This document shows, piece after piece, positions 19,647 through 29,289 of a stretch of DNA of 64,000 nt. The stretch spans positions 1 through 64,000 of the forward strand of contig CAWGMB010000008.1 in the NCBI GenBank assembly GCA_963823515.1. The letters are read 5' to 3'. Made by a program: the position numbers and the translations under genes. Within the stretch, counting starts at the first letter, position 1. Each line of letters begins with the position of its first letter. The DNA is from Miltoncostaea sp963823515. GTDB lineage: Bacteria > Actinomycetota > Thermoleophilia > Miltoncostaeales > Miltoncostaeaceae. A model generated the notes under the pieces. It was not told the origin of the DNA, ran no database searches, and saw only the letters and a program-made list of their open reading frames with translations.

Positions 19647-20334
19647 GGAGGACGAGGGGCGCAGGCCCATCGACGACCGCTTCGAGATCCTCGAGGTGTG
19701 GCGCCGTCCGCTGCGCGGCGACACGGCCGCCGCCGTCCGGGTCCTGGCAAAGGTGGAGGCCGGCGCCTACGGGCCCGAGGAGTACGCGGTCGGCGTGAGC
19801 ACCCGCCCCGACGCGCACCTCGCACCGCTCCTCGACGAGGCCGACCTGTTCACCGGCCTCTCCTTCGCCGAGGCGCACTGGGTCGCCGCGGTCCTGGCGA
19901 GCGCCGCCGACCGGGTGGAGGACGCCGAGAGCCTGCTCTTCGACCTGCGCGTGCCGGTCGACCTCGCCTGGCGCGAGGTCGAGCTCGCCGCCGAGGTGAT
20001 CGAGCCGGGCGGGCTGCGCTCGGCGCCGCTCGTGCCGTGGGAGCCCGAGGCCGAGTCGACGGGGGCCTCCCGCTACGCGATCGCCACCTTCACGCTCGAC
20101 TGCGGCCATCAGGCCGTGGAGCTGCTTCGCCAGGACCCGGACGCCGCGCCCTTCTGGGTGGAGGACGGCTCGGTCGACCACCTGGCCGCGCGCGACGCAC
20201 GTAGCCTGACGCGCCTGCTCTACCGGGCCGTCAACCTCGAGGAGGCGCAGCGGATCATCGAGGAGGCCCAGGCCAACCTCGCCAAGCATCCCGAGGACGA
20301 CGACCACGAGGACGACGCGCGCGGCGACCGATGA
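19639..20334 (+). CDS. Conserved hypothetical acidic protein between hrcA and plsC
   Basis: The 231-residue soluble protein is rich in Glu, Asp and Ala and has a very acidic tail (HPEDDDHEDDARGDR). No family is recognised. It overlaps hrcA by 8 nt and the acyltransferase by 4 nt, so it is translated with both. Codon use is like its neighbours and it looks like a real gene. No motif supports a function. Confidence 0.7.
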   Translation: MSEEDEGRRPIDDRFEILEVWRRPLRGDTAAAVRVLAKVEAGAYGPEEYAVGVSTRPDAHLAPLLDEADLFTGLSFAEAHWVAAVLASAADRVEDAESLLFDLRVPVDLAWREVELAAEVIEPGGLRSAPLVPWEPEAESTGASRYAIATFTLDCGHQAVELLRQDPDAAPFWVEDGSVDHLAARDARSLTRLLYRAVNLEEAQRIIEEAQANLAKHPEDDDHEDDARGDR

Positions 20335-21035
20335 TCGATCGGATCGTCTGGCTTCTCTCGCGGGCCTTCGTCGTGCCGCTGCTCTACCTGCCGCCGCTGC
20401 GCATGCGACGGCGGGGCGCGGAGAACCTCCCGCGCACGGGCGCACTCCTGATCGTCTGCACCCACGTGTCGGTCGCCGACCCCCTGGTGCTGATGGCGGC
20501 GGCGCGCCCCCGGCGCACGCACATGATGACCAAGTCGGAGATGTTCAAGCACCGCCCGGTGGCGGCCTTCCTGCGCATGGTGAAGGCTTTTCCGGTGCGC
20601 CGCGGCCAGGCCGACATCGGCGCCATCCGCCACGCGCTCGACCTGCTCGCGCACGGGGAGTGCCTGGTCGTGTTCCCCGAGGGCCACGTCAGCCGCACCG
20701 GCCACATGCGCCGCGGCCACCCGGGCGCCGGCTTCTTCTCCATGCGCCCGGGCGTCGTCACCGTCCCGGCGGTCGTCTGGGACACCCAGCTCTTCCGCGG
20801 CCCCGCGCGCATGGTGTTCGGCCCGCCGATCGACATGGGCGACATCGTCTCCGGCCCGGGCCCGCGCAAGCGGCGCAACCGCGAGGCGACCGACCGGATC
20901 ATGGCCGTGCTCGCCGAGATGGCGATGGAGATCGGCGCCCCGCTCCAGCCCGCCCCCCTGGGCGAGCCCCAGGAGGAGGACCGGCACCGCGGGCGGGTCA
21001 CGCCGCGGCCGTTTCCGGAGGAAGCCGCCCTCTGA
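20331..21035 (+). CDS. 1-acyl-glycerol-3-phosphate acyltransferase-like protein (PlsC family)
   Basis: The 234-residue membrane-associated protein has the HX4D catalytic motif (THVSVADP; His45, Asp50), the AFPVRRGQADIGAIRHAL block and FPEGHVSRTGHM, where most PlsC proteins have FPEGTRS. It probably transfers acyl groups in phospholipid synthesis, but the exact acceptor is uncertain. Start ATGA overlaps the previous gene. Confidence 0.85.
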   Translation: MIDRIVWLLSRAFVVPLLYLPPLRMRRRGAENLPRTGALLIVCTHVSVADPLVLMAAARPRRTHMMTKSEMFKHRPVAAFLRMVKAFPVRRGQADIGAIRHALDLLAHGECLVVFPEGHVSRTGHMRRGHPGAGFFSMRPGVVTVPAVVWDTQLFRGPARMVFGPPIDMGDIVSGPGPRKRRNREATDRIMAVLAEMAMEIGAPLQPAPLGEPQEEDRHRGRVTPRPFPEEAAL

Positions 21036-21061
21036 CCCGGCGGGCCGCGGCCCGCCGCCCG

Positions 21062-21778
21062 TCAGAGCCCGACGAACACCAGCAGCGCCGTCAACAGGCA
21101 GGACATCGCGACGCCGGCCAGCTCCAGCCGGTGGCGCTCCACGAAGGCCACGGCGCCGGGGCGCGGGGCGGCCGCGGCGGAATCGTCCCGATGCCGGGGC
21201 AGTAACACCACACCGGCGGTGAGGCCCGAGACGAACAGCAGCAGCAGGGCGAGCACTGCGGACGGCGCCACGCCGGCGCCGGTCGGACCGCCGGCCCGCT
21301 CGACCGAGCGGGCGGAGGTCGATGCCCAGCGGGCGAGGATGGTCGAGGCGGTGTCGAGCCGCCGGTCGATCCCGTCGCCGATGCGCGTGACGGCCCGTGC
21401 TCGGGCCCGGGCACGGGCGGCGGCGGCCATGCGTGCGGCGGCTGCGGCCCGCACTCGCTCGGCCGCGACCCGGTCCGCGGAGGCTGCGCCCGTCGGCCGT
21501 CGGGCGGCCGGGGCGGCCGGCGCGGAGGAGGGGGCGGCCCCGGCCGCCGACGGCGCGTCGGGGACGGCCGGCACGAGCGGAGCGGCCGGCTCCGGGGCGG
21601 CCGGCGCGGGCAGACTCACGGCGGGGGGCGCGCTGGGCGGCGCGTCGGGCCCACCGAGGGGTGCCGTGGCGCCGGCGGCGAGCCCCGGGGCGATCGCGAG
21701 GGCCACCGCGAGCGCGCCGAGCATGGCCCACCGGCCGTGCCGGGATCGCGGTGCGAGCGGCGTGGCGTGGCCGTCCAT
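21062..21778 (-). CDS. Ala/Pro-rich membrane protein of unknown function
   Basis: The 238-residue protein has a signal-like N-terminus (WAMLGALAVALAIAPGLAAG), a long low-complexity Ala/Pro/Arg region and two C-terminal TM segments (SAVLALLLLFVSGLTAGVVLL and LAGVAMSCLLTALLVFVGL). A TAGCGT box 6 nt before the ATG supports it as a real, leaderless gene. No family recognised. It converges with the plsC-like gene. Confidence 0.6.
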   Translation of the reverse strand: MDGHATPLAPRSRHGRWAMLGALAVALAIAPGLAAGATAPLGGPDAPPSAPPAVSLPAPAAPEPAAPLVPAVPDAPSAAGAAPSSAPAAPAARRPTGAASADRVAAERVRAAAAARMAAAARARARARAVTRIGDGIDRRLDTASTILARWASTSARSVERAGGPTGAGVAPSAVLALLLLFVSGLTAGVVLLPRHRDDSAAAAPRPGAVAFVERHRLELAGVAMSCLLTALLVFVGL

Positions 21779-21784
21779 GCGTGG

Positions 21785-21790
21785 ACGCTA
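21785..21790 (-). promoter_or_regulatory. -10 box (TAGCGT on minus strand), leaderless type
   Basis: The box lies 6 nt before the ATG at 21778 and has the same geometry as the comEA and trpD boxes. Confidence 0.55.
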
Positions 21791-21879
21791 CCCAGGCCGC
21801 GTGCGGCCGGGGCCCGCAGGGGGTTGCGGAATCGCTGCGGAACGGCCGTCCAGGGCGGTTCTCACACCGTCTCCGCGGA

Positions 21880-21902
21880 GTTCTTCCAAATCGATAAAGA
21901 AC
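21880..21902 (+). promoter_or_regulatory. AT-rich inverted repeat upstream of dnaJ
   Basis: GTTCTT (21880-21885) and AAGAAC (21897-21902) form an inverted repeat with an 11-nt spacer, in the most AT-rich patch for several kb. It lies about 107 nt before dnaJ. It could be an operator or part of a promoter. It is not a CIRCE element. Confidence 0.35.
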
Positions 21903-22008
21903 CCGTGGCGCGCGATGCGCGCCCGGCGGTTCAGGACGCCCGGCGCGGGGTCGATGACCACGGGGACGGGGGGCGCGGGCCCCTTGCTAACCTGCGCGGG
22001 CGAACTCG

Positions 22009-23109
22009 ATGAAGCGCGACTACTACGAGATCCTCGGCGTCGCCCGCGACGCGGACGAGGCCGACATCAAGAAGGCCTTCCGGCGTAAGGCGCGCGAGCT
22101 CCACCCGGACGTCAACCCCGACCCCAAGGCCGAGGAGATGTTCAAGGAGGCCGCCGAGGCCTACGAGACGCTCTCCGACGCGGAGACGCGGGGCCTCTAC
22201 GACCGCTACGGCCACGACGGGCTGCGCGGCCGCTCGACGAGCGACTTCACCGACTTCGGTTCGTTCCAGGACCTTTTCGACGCCTTCTTCGGCGGCGACG
22301 TCTTCGGGCGCGGCAACGGGGCGGCGAACGGGGACGACGTCGGCGTGGCGGTCCAGCTCACCTTCGCCGAGTCGGCCCTCGGCGTGAGCCGGGCCATCGA
22401 GTACGGCGTGGTCGGCGCCTGCGAGGTCTGCGAGGGCACCGGCGCGGCCCCCGACAGCGGCATGGTGCGCTGCACCACCTGCGGCGGCCAGGGGCAGGTC
22501 CGTCAGGTCGCCCGCGGGCCCTTCGGCCAGTTCCTGCGCACGCAGGTCTGCCCGGCGTGCCACGGCGCCGGCGAGGTCCCCGCGGAGCCGTGCGCCTCGT
22601 GTCAGGGCAGCGGGCGCACGCCGACCAGCCTGTCGCTGACGGTGGACATCCCCGCCGGCATCGCCAGCGGCCAGCGCATCCGGATTCCGGGGCGCGGCGC
22701 TGCGGGCGGCCGGGGCGCCCCGGCCGGCGACCTCTACGTCCAGGTGCAGGTGGCCGAGGACGACCGCTTCCGGCGCGAGGGCCTCGATGTCGTGACCCGT
22801 GTCGCCGTTCCGGTGACGGACGCGATGACCGGCGCCAACGTCACCGTGCCGACGGTCGACGGTGACGCCCACGTCGAGCTGCGCCCCGGCACGCAGCCCG
22901 GTGACGAGTACGTCCTGCGCGGCAAGGGCTTTCCCGCCCTCAGCGGGCGCGGGCGCGGCGACCAGCGCGTGATCGTGGAGGTCCGGGTGCCGCGCGTGCA
23001 GACCGAGGACGGCCGCCGGGCGGTGGAGAAGCTCGCCGAGAACCTCGACGCGCGCAGCTACAAAGAGGACGAGGGGTTCTTCGACCGCCTCAAGCACGCC
23101 TTCCGCTAG
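22009..23109 (+). CDS. dnaJ: Chaperone protein DnaJ
   Basis: The 366-residue co-chaperone has a J domain with HPD (residues 32-34), a short Gly/Phe-rich region (DFGSFQDLFDAFFGGDVFGR), four zinc-binding repeats (CEVCEGTG, CTTCGGQG, CPACHGAG, CASCQGSG) and the C-terminal substrate domains. It delivers unfolded proteins to DnaK and stimulates its ATPase. It lies downstream of hrcA without grpE or dnaK, as in the second dnaJ locus of many actinomycetes. A TAACCT box lies 15 nt before the ATG. Confidence 0.96.
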   Translation: MKRDYYEILGVARDADEADIKKAFRRKARELHPDVNPDPKAEEMFKEAAEAYETLSDAETRGLYDRYGHDGLRGRSTSDFTDFGSFQDLFDAFFGGDVFGRGNGAANGDDVGVAVQLTFAESALGVSRAIEYGVVGACEVCEGTGAAPDSGMVRCTTCGGQGQVRQVARGPFGQFLRTQVCPACHGAGEVPAEPCASCQGSGRTPTSLSLTVDIPAGIASGQRIRIPGRGAAGGRGAPAGDLYVQVQVAEDDRFRREGLDVVTRVAVPVTDAMTGANVTVPTVDGDAHVELRPGTQPGDEYVLRGKGFPALSGRGRGDQRVIVEVRVPRVQTEDGRRAVEKLAENLDARSYKEDEGFFDRLKHAFR

Positions 23110-23111
23110 AG

Positions 23112-23131
23112 GGTCGTCCGGGATGACGACC
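23112..23131 (+). terminator. Hairpin between dnaJ and prmA
   Basis: A perfect 7-bp stem, GGTCGTC (23112-23118) with GACGACC (23125-23131), has a CGGGAT loop and begins just after the dnaJ stop. There is no T-tract. It may terminate or attenuate. Confidence 0.4.
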
Positions 23132-23220
23132 GCGACCATCTCATCGCGGCATCGCGGGATCGTCGCGGCCGCCGAGCGCGGTTCGTCCTGAACGACGCCC
23201 CCAGCCTCATCCGGCTGACG

Positions 23221-24018
23221 GTGACCGCGCCCGCCGCGCTCGCCGACCTCGCGCTGGTCGAGGCGGGGGACATCCTCGGCACCGGGTGCCGGGAGAGCAC
23301 CGGGCCGGGCGGCGAGGCCCTCCTCGACTTCTGGGTGCCCGCCTCCGCGGCCCGGCCCGCCGGGCTCGAGGCCGCCCTGCGCGAGCGGGGCATCGACGCG
23401 CGGGTGGAGGCACATCCCGAGGGCGACGAGTGGCGCACCGCGATGCTCGCCTTCCACCGGCCCGTCGAGGTGGAGGGGCGGCTGCTCGTGCGCCCGCCCT
23501 GGGAGGCGCCGCGCCCGCCGCTGCTCGACGTGGAGATCGATCCCGGCATGGCCTTCGGCACCGCCCAGCACGCCACCACGCGCAGCTGCCTGCGCCTCCT
23601 GGCCGGCCTGCCGGTCGCGGGGCCGGTCCTCGACGCCGGATGCGGCACCGGCGTCCTGGCGATCGCCGCCCGCCGGCTCGGGTTCGACGACGTCACCGCG
23701 GTCGACTCCGATCCGCTCTCGGTGGAGGCGACGGTGGCCAACGCGCGCCGCAACGGCGTGGCGCTCACCGTGGCCCGCCGGACGATCGGCGCCGACGCGC
23801 TACCCGCCGCCGAGGTCCTGCTCGCAAACCTCACGGGCACGGTGCTGCGCGCCCTGGCGCCCGCGCTGCCCGCGCCGGCTCCGCGCTGGACGATCGCCTC
23901 CGGCATGCGGCCCGACGAGGTCCCGGGCGTGCACGAGGCCTTCGGCGCGATCGGGGTCCGTCCCGTCCGCGAGGTCCGGGAGGAGGGCTGGTCCACGCTC
24001 CTGATGGAGCGCGGGTGA
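23221..24018 (+). CDS. prmA: Ribosomal protein L11 methyltransferase (PrmA)
   Basis: The 265-residue SAM-dependent methyltransferase has the PrmA hallmark IDPGMAFGTAQHATTRSCL, the SAM-binding LDAGCGTGVLAIAARRLG, the acidic strand AVDSDPLSVEATVANA and LLANLTG where N6-type enzymes have NPPY. It trimethylates ribosomal protein L11. GTG 23221 is the first plausible start, leaving a 111-nt gap after dnaJ. It overlaps rsmE by 4 nt (GTGA). Confidence 0.9.
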   Translation: MTAPAALADLALVEAGDILGTGCRESTGPGGEALLDFWVPASAARPAGLEAALRERGIDARVEAHPEGDEWRTAMLAFHRPVEVEGRLLVRPPWEAPRPPLLDVEIDPGMAFGTAQHATTRSCLRLLAGLPVAGPVLDAGCGTGVLAIAARRLGFDDVTAVDSDPLSVEATVANARRNGVALTVARRTIGADALPAAEVLLANLTGTVLRALAPALPAPAPRWTIASGMRPDEVPGVHEAFGAIGVRPVREVREEGWSTLLMERG

Positions 24019-24752
24019 GGCACGTCTTCCGCTACCTGGTGGCGGCGGCGCCGCGGCCGGGCGGGGAGGTCGCCCTGTCGGACGACGACAGCCATCATCT
24101 GGCGCGCGTCGTGCGGCGCGGGCCGGGCGACGCGATCGAGCTCGTCGACCCGGACGGGCGCCGCTGGCCCGCCGTGGTGGTGAGCGCCGGCCCCCCGGCG
24201 ACGGTGCGCGTCACCTCCGGCGAGCCCCTTCCGCCGGAGCGGGCGAGGGTGTCGCTGAGCCTCGGCCTCGCGGAGTGGGGCCGCCTCGACATCGCCGTGG
24301 AGAAGGCCGTCGAGCTCGGCGCGGGGGCGCTGACGCTCTTCACCTCGGAGCGCGCCGGGCGCGTGCCCGAGCCCGGCGCCTGGGAGCGTCGCCGGCAGCG
24401 CCTCGAGCGCGTGGCGCACGCGGCGGCGCGCCAGAGCGGCCGCCCGCCGCTGGGGCGGGTGCGGGGGCTGGTACCGTTCGCGGAAGTGATCACCGAGATC
24501 CCGGCCGGGGAGGGGTACCTGATCGACCCACGAGGCGACGCACCGCTGCTCTCGGCGCTCCGCGCCCCGGGTGCCGTGGACGCGCGCATCAGTGTGGTCG
24601 TCGGCCCCCAGGCGGGCTTCTCCGAGGGCGAGGTCGCCCTCGCCCGGGAGGCCGGCCTGCCGGTCTGCACGCTCGGGCCCACGATCCTGCGCGCCGAGAC
24701 CGCGGCCATCGCCGCCGTGGCGATCGCGACAGCGCTCGAGGGGGCGCGATGA
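24015..24752 (+). CDS. rsmE: 16S rRNA m3U1498 methyltransferase (RsmE)
   Basis: The 245-residue SPOUT methyltransferase has an N-terminal PUA-like domain (HHLARVVRRGPGDAIELVD) and the knotted domain with VVGPQAGFSEGEVALA and LGPTILRAETAAIAAVAI. It methylates U1498 of 16S rRNA. The start is GTG 24015 inside the prmA stop. prmA-rsmE pairing is common in bacteria. Confidence 0.95.
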   Translation: MRHVFRYLVAAAPRPGGEVALSDDDSHHLARVVRRGPGDAIELVDPDGRRWPAVVVSAGPPATVRVTSGEPLPPERARVSLSLGLAEWGRLDIAVEKAVELGAGALTLFTSERAGRVPEPGAWERRRQRLERVAHAAARQSGRPPLGRVRGLVPFAEVITEIPAGEGYLIDPRGDAPLLSALRAPGAVDARISVVVGPQAGFSEGEVALAREAGLPVCTLGPTILRAETAAIAAVAIATALEGAR

Positions 24753-25086
24753 GCGACTGCCTGTTCTGCCGGATCGCGGCGGGCGAGATCCCGGCGACGA
24801 TCGTCCGGCGCGACGAGCGCTTCGTGGCCTTCGCCGACATCGCGCCGAAGTCGCCGGTGCACCTGCTGGTGATCCCGGTCCGGCACGTCGAGTCGATCGT
24901 GGGAGTCGGCGGGCTCGACGAGAGCGAGCGCGCGGGCATGCTCTCCTTCATCGCCGAGGTGGCGCGCGAAGCCGGCCTCGAGGGCTCCGGGTTCCGGCTG
25001 ACCACCAACCACGGGGCCGACGCGCGCCAGAGCGTGCCGCACCTGCACTGGCACATCATGGGCGGGACGCGGCTATCCGAGAGCAT

Positions 25087-25090
<4 letters not shown>
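24749..25090 (+). CDS. HIT-family (histidine triad) hydrolase
   Basis: The 113-residue protein starts SDCLFCRIAAGEIPA and has the histidine triad HLHWHIMGG near the C-terminus. HIT proteins of this group hydrolyse adenosine phosphoramidates or similar nucleotides. It overlaps rsmE and phoH by 4 nt each, so it is co-translated with them. Confidence 0.93.
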
Positions 25091-26054
<964 letters not shown>

Positions 26055-26058
<4 letters not shown>

Positions 26059-26453
26059 TCGAGGTCGAGGCGAGCGCCGGCGCGGGCGTGGACACCGCGC
26101 CGCTGGTGCGGCGCCTGGTCTGGGCCTGCGGCCGTCTGGGCGTGGAGCGCGCGAGCGTCGGCCTGATGGTCGTGGGCCCCGACGAGATGGCCGTCATCAA
26201 CGGCGAGCACCGGGGCACGCCCACCGCGACCGACGTCCTCGCCTTCCCCGTGGACGGCCCCGAGGCGCGCGAATGGCCGGCCGAGGGCCCGCCGCCGGAG
26301 CTCGGCGACGTCGTCATCTGCCCCCAGCTCGCCCAGGAGCCGCTCGAGACGCTCGCCGTCCACGGCCTCCTGCACCTGCTCGGCTACGACCACGAGGTCG
26401 ATCGGGGCGAGATGCTCGCGCTGCAGGACCGACTGGTGGACGAGGCGCCATGA
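26055..26453 (+). CDS. ybeY: Endoribonuclease YbeY
   Basis: The 132-residue metalloprotein has the zinc site HGLLHLLGYDH (H-x3-H-x5-H) near the C-terminus and EMAVINGEHRGTPTATDVLA upstream of it. It takes part in 16S rRNA 3' end maturation and ribosome quality control. Start GTGA overlaps phoH. Confidence 0.95.
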
Positions 26454-27241
26454 CGACGACGCCGGGGTCGTCCGACCAGCCGCCGGGGCCCTTCGCGCGC
26501 CTCTTCCGGCGGGCCTCGCGCTCGGGCCTGCCGAGCCAGGGATCCCTGCGCTGGTCGTTCAACTGGGCCTTCGAGGGGATCGTCTACGTGCTCCGCACCC
26601 AGCGGAACATGCAGATCCACATCGCCACCGCCGCGATCACCCTGGTCCTCGGCCTGGTGCTCGACTTCACCCGCCTCGAGCTGGTGGCCGTGATGGGCGC
26701 CGTCAGCCTCGTGCTGGTGGCCGAGATGATGAACACGGCCATCGAGGCCGCGATCGACGCCGTGGTGACCACGTATCACCCGCTGGTGAAGATCGCCAAG
26801 GACGTGGCGGCCGGGGCCGTGCTGGTGGCGACGGTGAACGCCCTCGCGGTGGCCTACTTCGTCTTCTACGACAGCCTCACCGACCCCGGCCGCGACCTCC
26901 TCGGCAGCGTGCGCCGCTCTCCGACCCACCTGGTCGTGGTGGTGATGATCGTGACCGTGATCGGCGTGATCGCGATCAAGGCCTGGACCGGGCGGGGGAC
27001 CCCCCTGCGGGGCGGCCTGCCCTCGGGGCACGCGGCCGCGGCCTTCGCGGCGTGGGCGTCGATAACCATCATCGTCGAGCCGTTGCGGCACGCGGTCCTG
27101 GTCTCGACCCTGGCGTTCCTGATGGCCCTGCTGGTGGCCCAGTCGCGGGTCGAGGCGGGCATCCACTCGCTGGTGGAGACCGTCGCCGGTGCGGTCCTCG
27201 GGACCTGCCTGGCGGTCGTCATCTTCCAGCTGTGGGGATGA
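26450..27241 (+). CDS. Fusion of a DgkA-type lipid kinase and a PAP2 phosphatase
   Basis: The 263-residue membrane protein has an N-terminal DAGK_prokar domain (NWAFEGIVYVLRTQRNMQIH, VSLVLVAEMMNTAIEAAIDA, HPLVKIAKDVAAGAVLV) joined to a C-terminal PAP2 domain (GGLPSGHAAAAFAAWAS, SRVEAGIHSLVETVAGAVLG). The kinase half probably phosphorylates undecaprenol or diacylglycerol and the phosphatase half could remove phosphate from a related lipid. Which lipid is inferred only. Similar fusions are known in other bacteria. It overlaps ybeY and era by 4 nt. Confidence 0.88.
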   Translation: MTTTPGSSDQPPGPFARLFRRASRSGLPSQGSLRWSFNWAFEGIVYVLRTQRNMQIHIATAAITLVLGLVLDFTRLELVAVMGAVSLVLVAEMMNTAIEAAIDAVVTTYHPLVKIAKDVAAGAVLVATVNALAVAYFVFYDSLTDPGRDLLGSVRRSPTHLVVVVMIVTVIGVIAIKAWTGRGTPLRGGLPSGHAAAAFAAWASITIIVEPLRHAVLVSTLAFLMALLVAQSRVEAGIHSLVETVAGAVLGTCLAVVIFQLWG

Positions 27242-28122
27242 GCGCCCGATACCTCTCCGGGCTCGTCGCTCTCGCCGGGCGCCCGAACGTGGGCAAGTCG
27301 ACGCTGGCCAACGCCCTCGCCGGCAGTCAGGTCGCCGCCGTCTCGCCGCGCCCCCAGACCACGCGGCGCCGCATCACGGCCGTCGCGCACGGCGACGGGT
27401 GGCAGGCCGTGCTCCTCGACCTCCCGGGCTTCCAGCGCCCGGCCGACGGCCTCACCGCCCGGATGCAGGCGACGGTCAACAAGAGCCTCTCCGACTGCGA
27501 CGCGGCCCTGTTCGTGCTCAACGCCTCCGAGCCGGTGGGCGGCGGCGACCGCTTCATCGCCGAGCGCCTGCGGGCCTCGAAGCTCCCGGTCATCACGGTG
27601 CTGAACCAGATCGACAGGCTCACCCCCGACGAGGTGGCCGCCGCGATCGCCCGCGCCGCCCCGCTGGTCGACTTCCTCGAGCTGCACCCGGTGAGCGCCA
27701 AGGAGGGCCGGGGCGTGGCCGAGCTGCGGGCCGACCTGCCCCAGCTGCTCAGCGAGGGGCCGCGCTACTTCCCCGAGGGCATGGCCACCGACCAGACCGA
27801 GGAGGAGCTGGCCTCGGAGCTGATCCGCGAGGCGGCCCTGCTGCGGCTGCGCCAGGAGATCCCGCACGCGCTGGCGGTGGACATCCAGGAGATCGAGCCG
27901 GCGCGCCACGGAGTGGTGGTGCGCGCCGCGATCCTGGTGGAGACCGACTCGCAGAAGGGGATCGTGGTCGGCAAGGGCGGGGGGATGATCCGCGACATCG
28001 GCTCGGCCGCCCGCTCGGCCCTGGGACGGCTGTGGGGCACCGAGGTCCACCTCGACCTGACGGTGCGCGTGCGCAAGCGCTGGCGCGACGACGAGTCGAT
28101 GCTCACGCGCCTCGGCCTCTGA
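27238..28122 (+). CDS. era: GTPase Era
   Basis: The 294-residue protein has G1 GRPNVGKST, the DLPGFQRP G3 region, NQID for G4, SAKEG for G5 and a C-terminal KH domain (GIVVGKGGGMIRDIGSAARS, GTEVHLDLTVRVRKRWR). Era binds the 3' end of 16S rRNA during 30S assembly. The start overlaps the kinase fusion. It is the last gene of the long co-directional block. Confidence 0.97.
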   Translation: MSARYLSGLVALAGRPNVGKSTLANALAGSQVAAVSPRPQTTRRRITAVAHGDGWQAVLLDLPGFQRPADGLTARMQATVNKSLSDCDAALFVLNASEPVGGGDRFIAERLRASKLPVITVLNQIDRLTPDEVAAAIARAAPLVDFLELHPVSAKEGRGVAELRADLPQLLSEGPRYFPEGMATDQTEEELASELIREAALLRLRQEIPHALAVDIQEIEPARHGVVVRAAILVETDSQKGIVVGKGGGMIRDIGSAARSALGRLWGTEVHLDLTVRVRKRWRDDESMLTRLGL

Positions 28123-28132
28123 GGGTCCCGCC

Positions 28133-28867
28133 ATCAGGCTGCTGATCCTCTCGGACCTCGACGGCGCACCACCACCGCCCTCATCCGGGGAACGCTGGAT
28201 CTCGCCGCGCGCCGCGGCGATGTCGAGGTGCTCGGCCTCGTGACGACGCGCCCGGATCTGTTCACCCCGTCCCGGCGCTCGGTCGCGCGCCGCACCGCCC
28301 GGCGCTCCCTGATCGCGGCCGCCTCGCGGCGCATGCCCGACGAGGCGGGCGAGCCGCTGCGCCACGAGGTCCGTCGCGCCATCGCGCGCGCCGGGGTTCC
28401 CCTGATCGTCCCGCCCGCGATCTCCGGCCCGACGCGGCCCTGTCGTTCCACTGCCTCCAGATCGTCCGGCGACCGCTCCTCGGCGCGTGCGGGCGGGCGG
28501 GCGGTGAACTACCACGACGGGCGCCTGCCGGCGTACCGGGGCCTCCGCGCCACGTCCTTCTCCCTCTACGCCGGCGATCCGGAGAGCGGCTTCACCTTCC
28601 ACCACATGAACGAGGGCCTCGACACCGGCGATGTCCTCGTGGGGGGCCATCCCCGACCCCGGCGCCCTCACGGCCGACGAGCTGACGCGGCGCGTGCGGG
28701 CCTTCGGCTGGATGGACGTCGTCATCGACGGCCGGGTCCGGCATGCGACCCGCCTGAGGCGTGCGGACCCCCGGCGCCCACTCGCGTTCCGCACGGCCGA
28801 CGGCGCGACGCTCGCCCCGGACCGCCTGCGCGGGCTCCCGCTCCGGCTGCGGCGCCCGGGAGGCTAG
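28133..28867 (+). pseudogene. Formyltransferase-family pseudogene with four frameshifts
   Basis: Coding remnants lie in changing frames. IRLLILSDLDG is in frame 2 near 28133. IRGTLDLAARRGDVEVLGLV is in frame 1 around 28180-28243. LRPDAALSFHCLQIVRRPLL is in frame 3 around 28422-28481. NYHDGRLPAYRGLRATSFSL and FHHMNEGLDTGDVLV are in frame 1 around 28507-28640. AIPDPGALTADELTRRVRAF is in frame 2 to a TAG at 28865. The core matches formyltransferases (NYHxxxLPxYRG, DEGLDTGD). The last shift is in a run of six G, so a base-call error there is possible, but not for all four. No start codon precedes IRLLILS. Confidence 0.75.
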
Positions 28868-29289
28868 CCTCCCCGCGCCGCGATGCGGCGCCGGGCCCGA
28901 CGGGCGGCGCCGGCGGTGATCGCGCGCCCGAGCGTCCCGCGGTGGCGGACCACCCAGCGGTAGGCGCCCTCGACCGCGCCCGGGAAGCGGTCGGCCATCC
29001 GGGCCGCGGGCGCGCCGCCCGGCAGCAGGCGCAGCAGGGGCGCCACGGCCGCGCCCGCCGACGTGCGGCGCCCCTCGGGGTCCACCAGGTGCCAGGAGGC
29101 CATCCGGGCGGCCTCGTCGAGGCCGGCGAGCAGGGCGGCGCCCTCGGAGTCCTGGATGGCGACCGGCCGCAGCGCGCGGCGCCGGTCGGCGCCGAGGATG
29201 CGCGCGACACCCCAGCGGCAGAGGCCGCAGCCGGCGTCGTACAGGAGCGCCGTCGGCGGCCGCGCCGGGGATCTAGCCGAGGAGACGGC
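28864..29289 (-). CDS. DCC-family thiol-disulfide oxidoreductase-like ORF, start not found
   Basis: The minus-strand frame is open from 29289 to the TAG at 28864. It contains PTALLYDAGCGLCRWGVARI, the N-terminal signature of DCC (DUF393) proteins, with the C-x-x-C pair, followed by LRPVAIQDSEGAALLAGLDE and a basic C-terminus. No ATG, GTG or TTG occurs between the upstream in-frame TGA (29290-29292) and the first strand. The first internal ATG (29103) would remove the CxxC. It may start at an odd codon or be decayed. It shares CTAG stops with the pseudogene on the other strand and overlaps the mutM 3' end. Confidence 0.55.
   Translation of the reverse strand, partial: AVSSARSPARPPTALLYDAGCGLCRWGVARILGADRRRALRPVAIQDSEGAALLAGLDEAARMASWHLVDPEGRRTSAGAAVAPLLRLLPGGAPAARMADRFPGAVEGAYRWVVRHRGTLGRAITAGAARRARRRIAARGG

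Noticed and set aside
21779..22008. CIRCE element for HrcA upstream of dnaJ
   Set aside because: No TTAGCACTC-N9-GAGTGCTAA-like sequence is present. The GTTCTT/AAGAAC repeat has different sequence and spacing.
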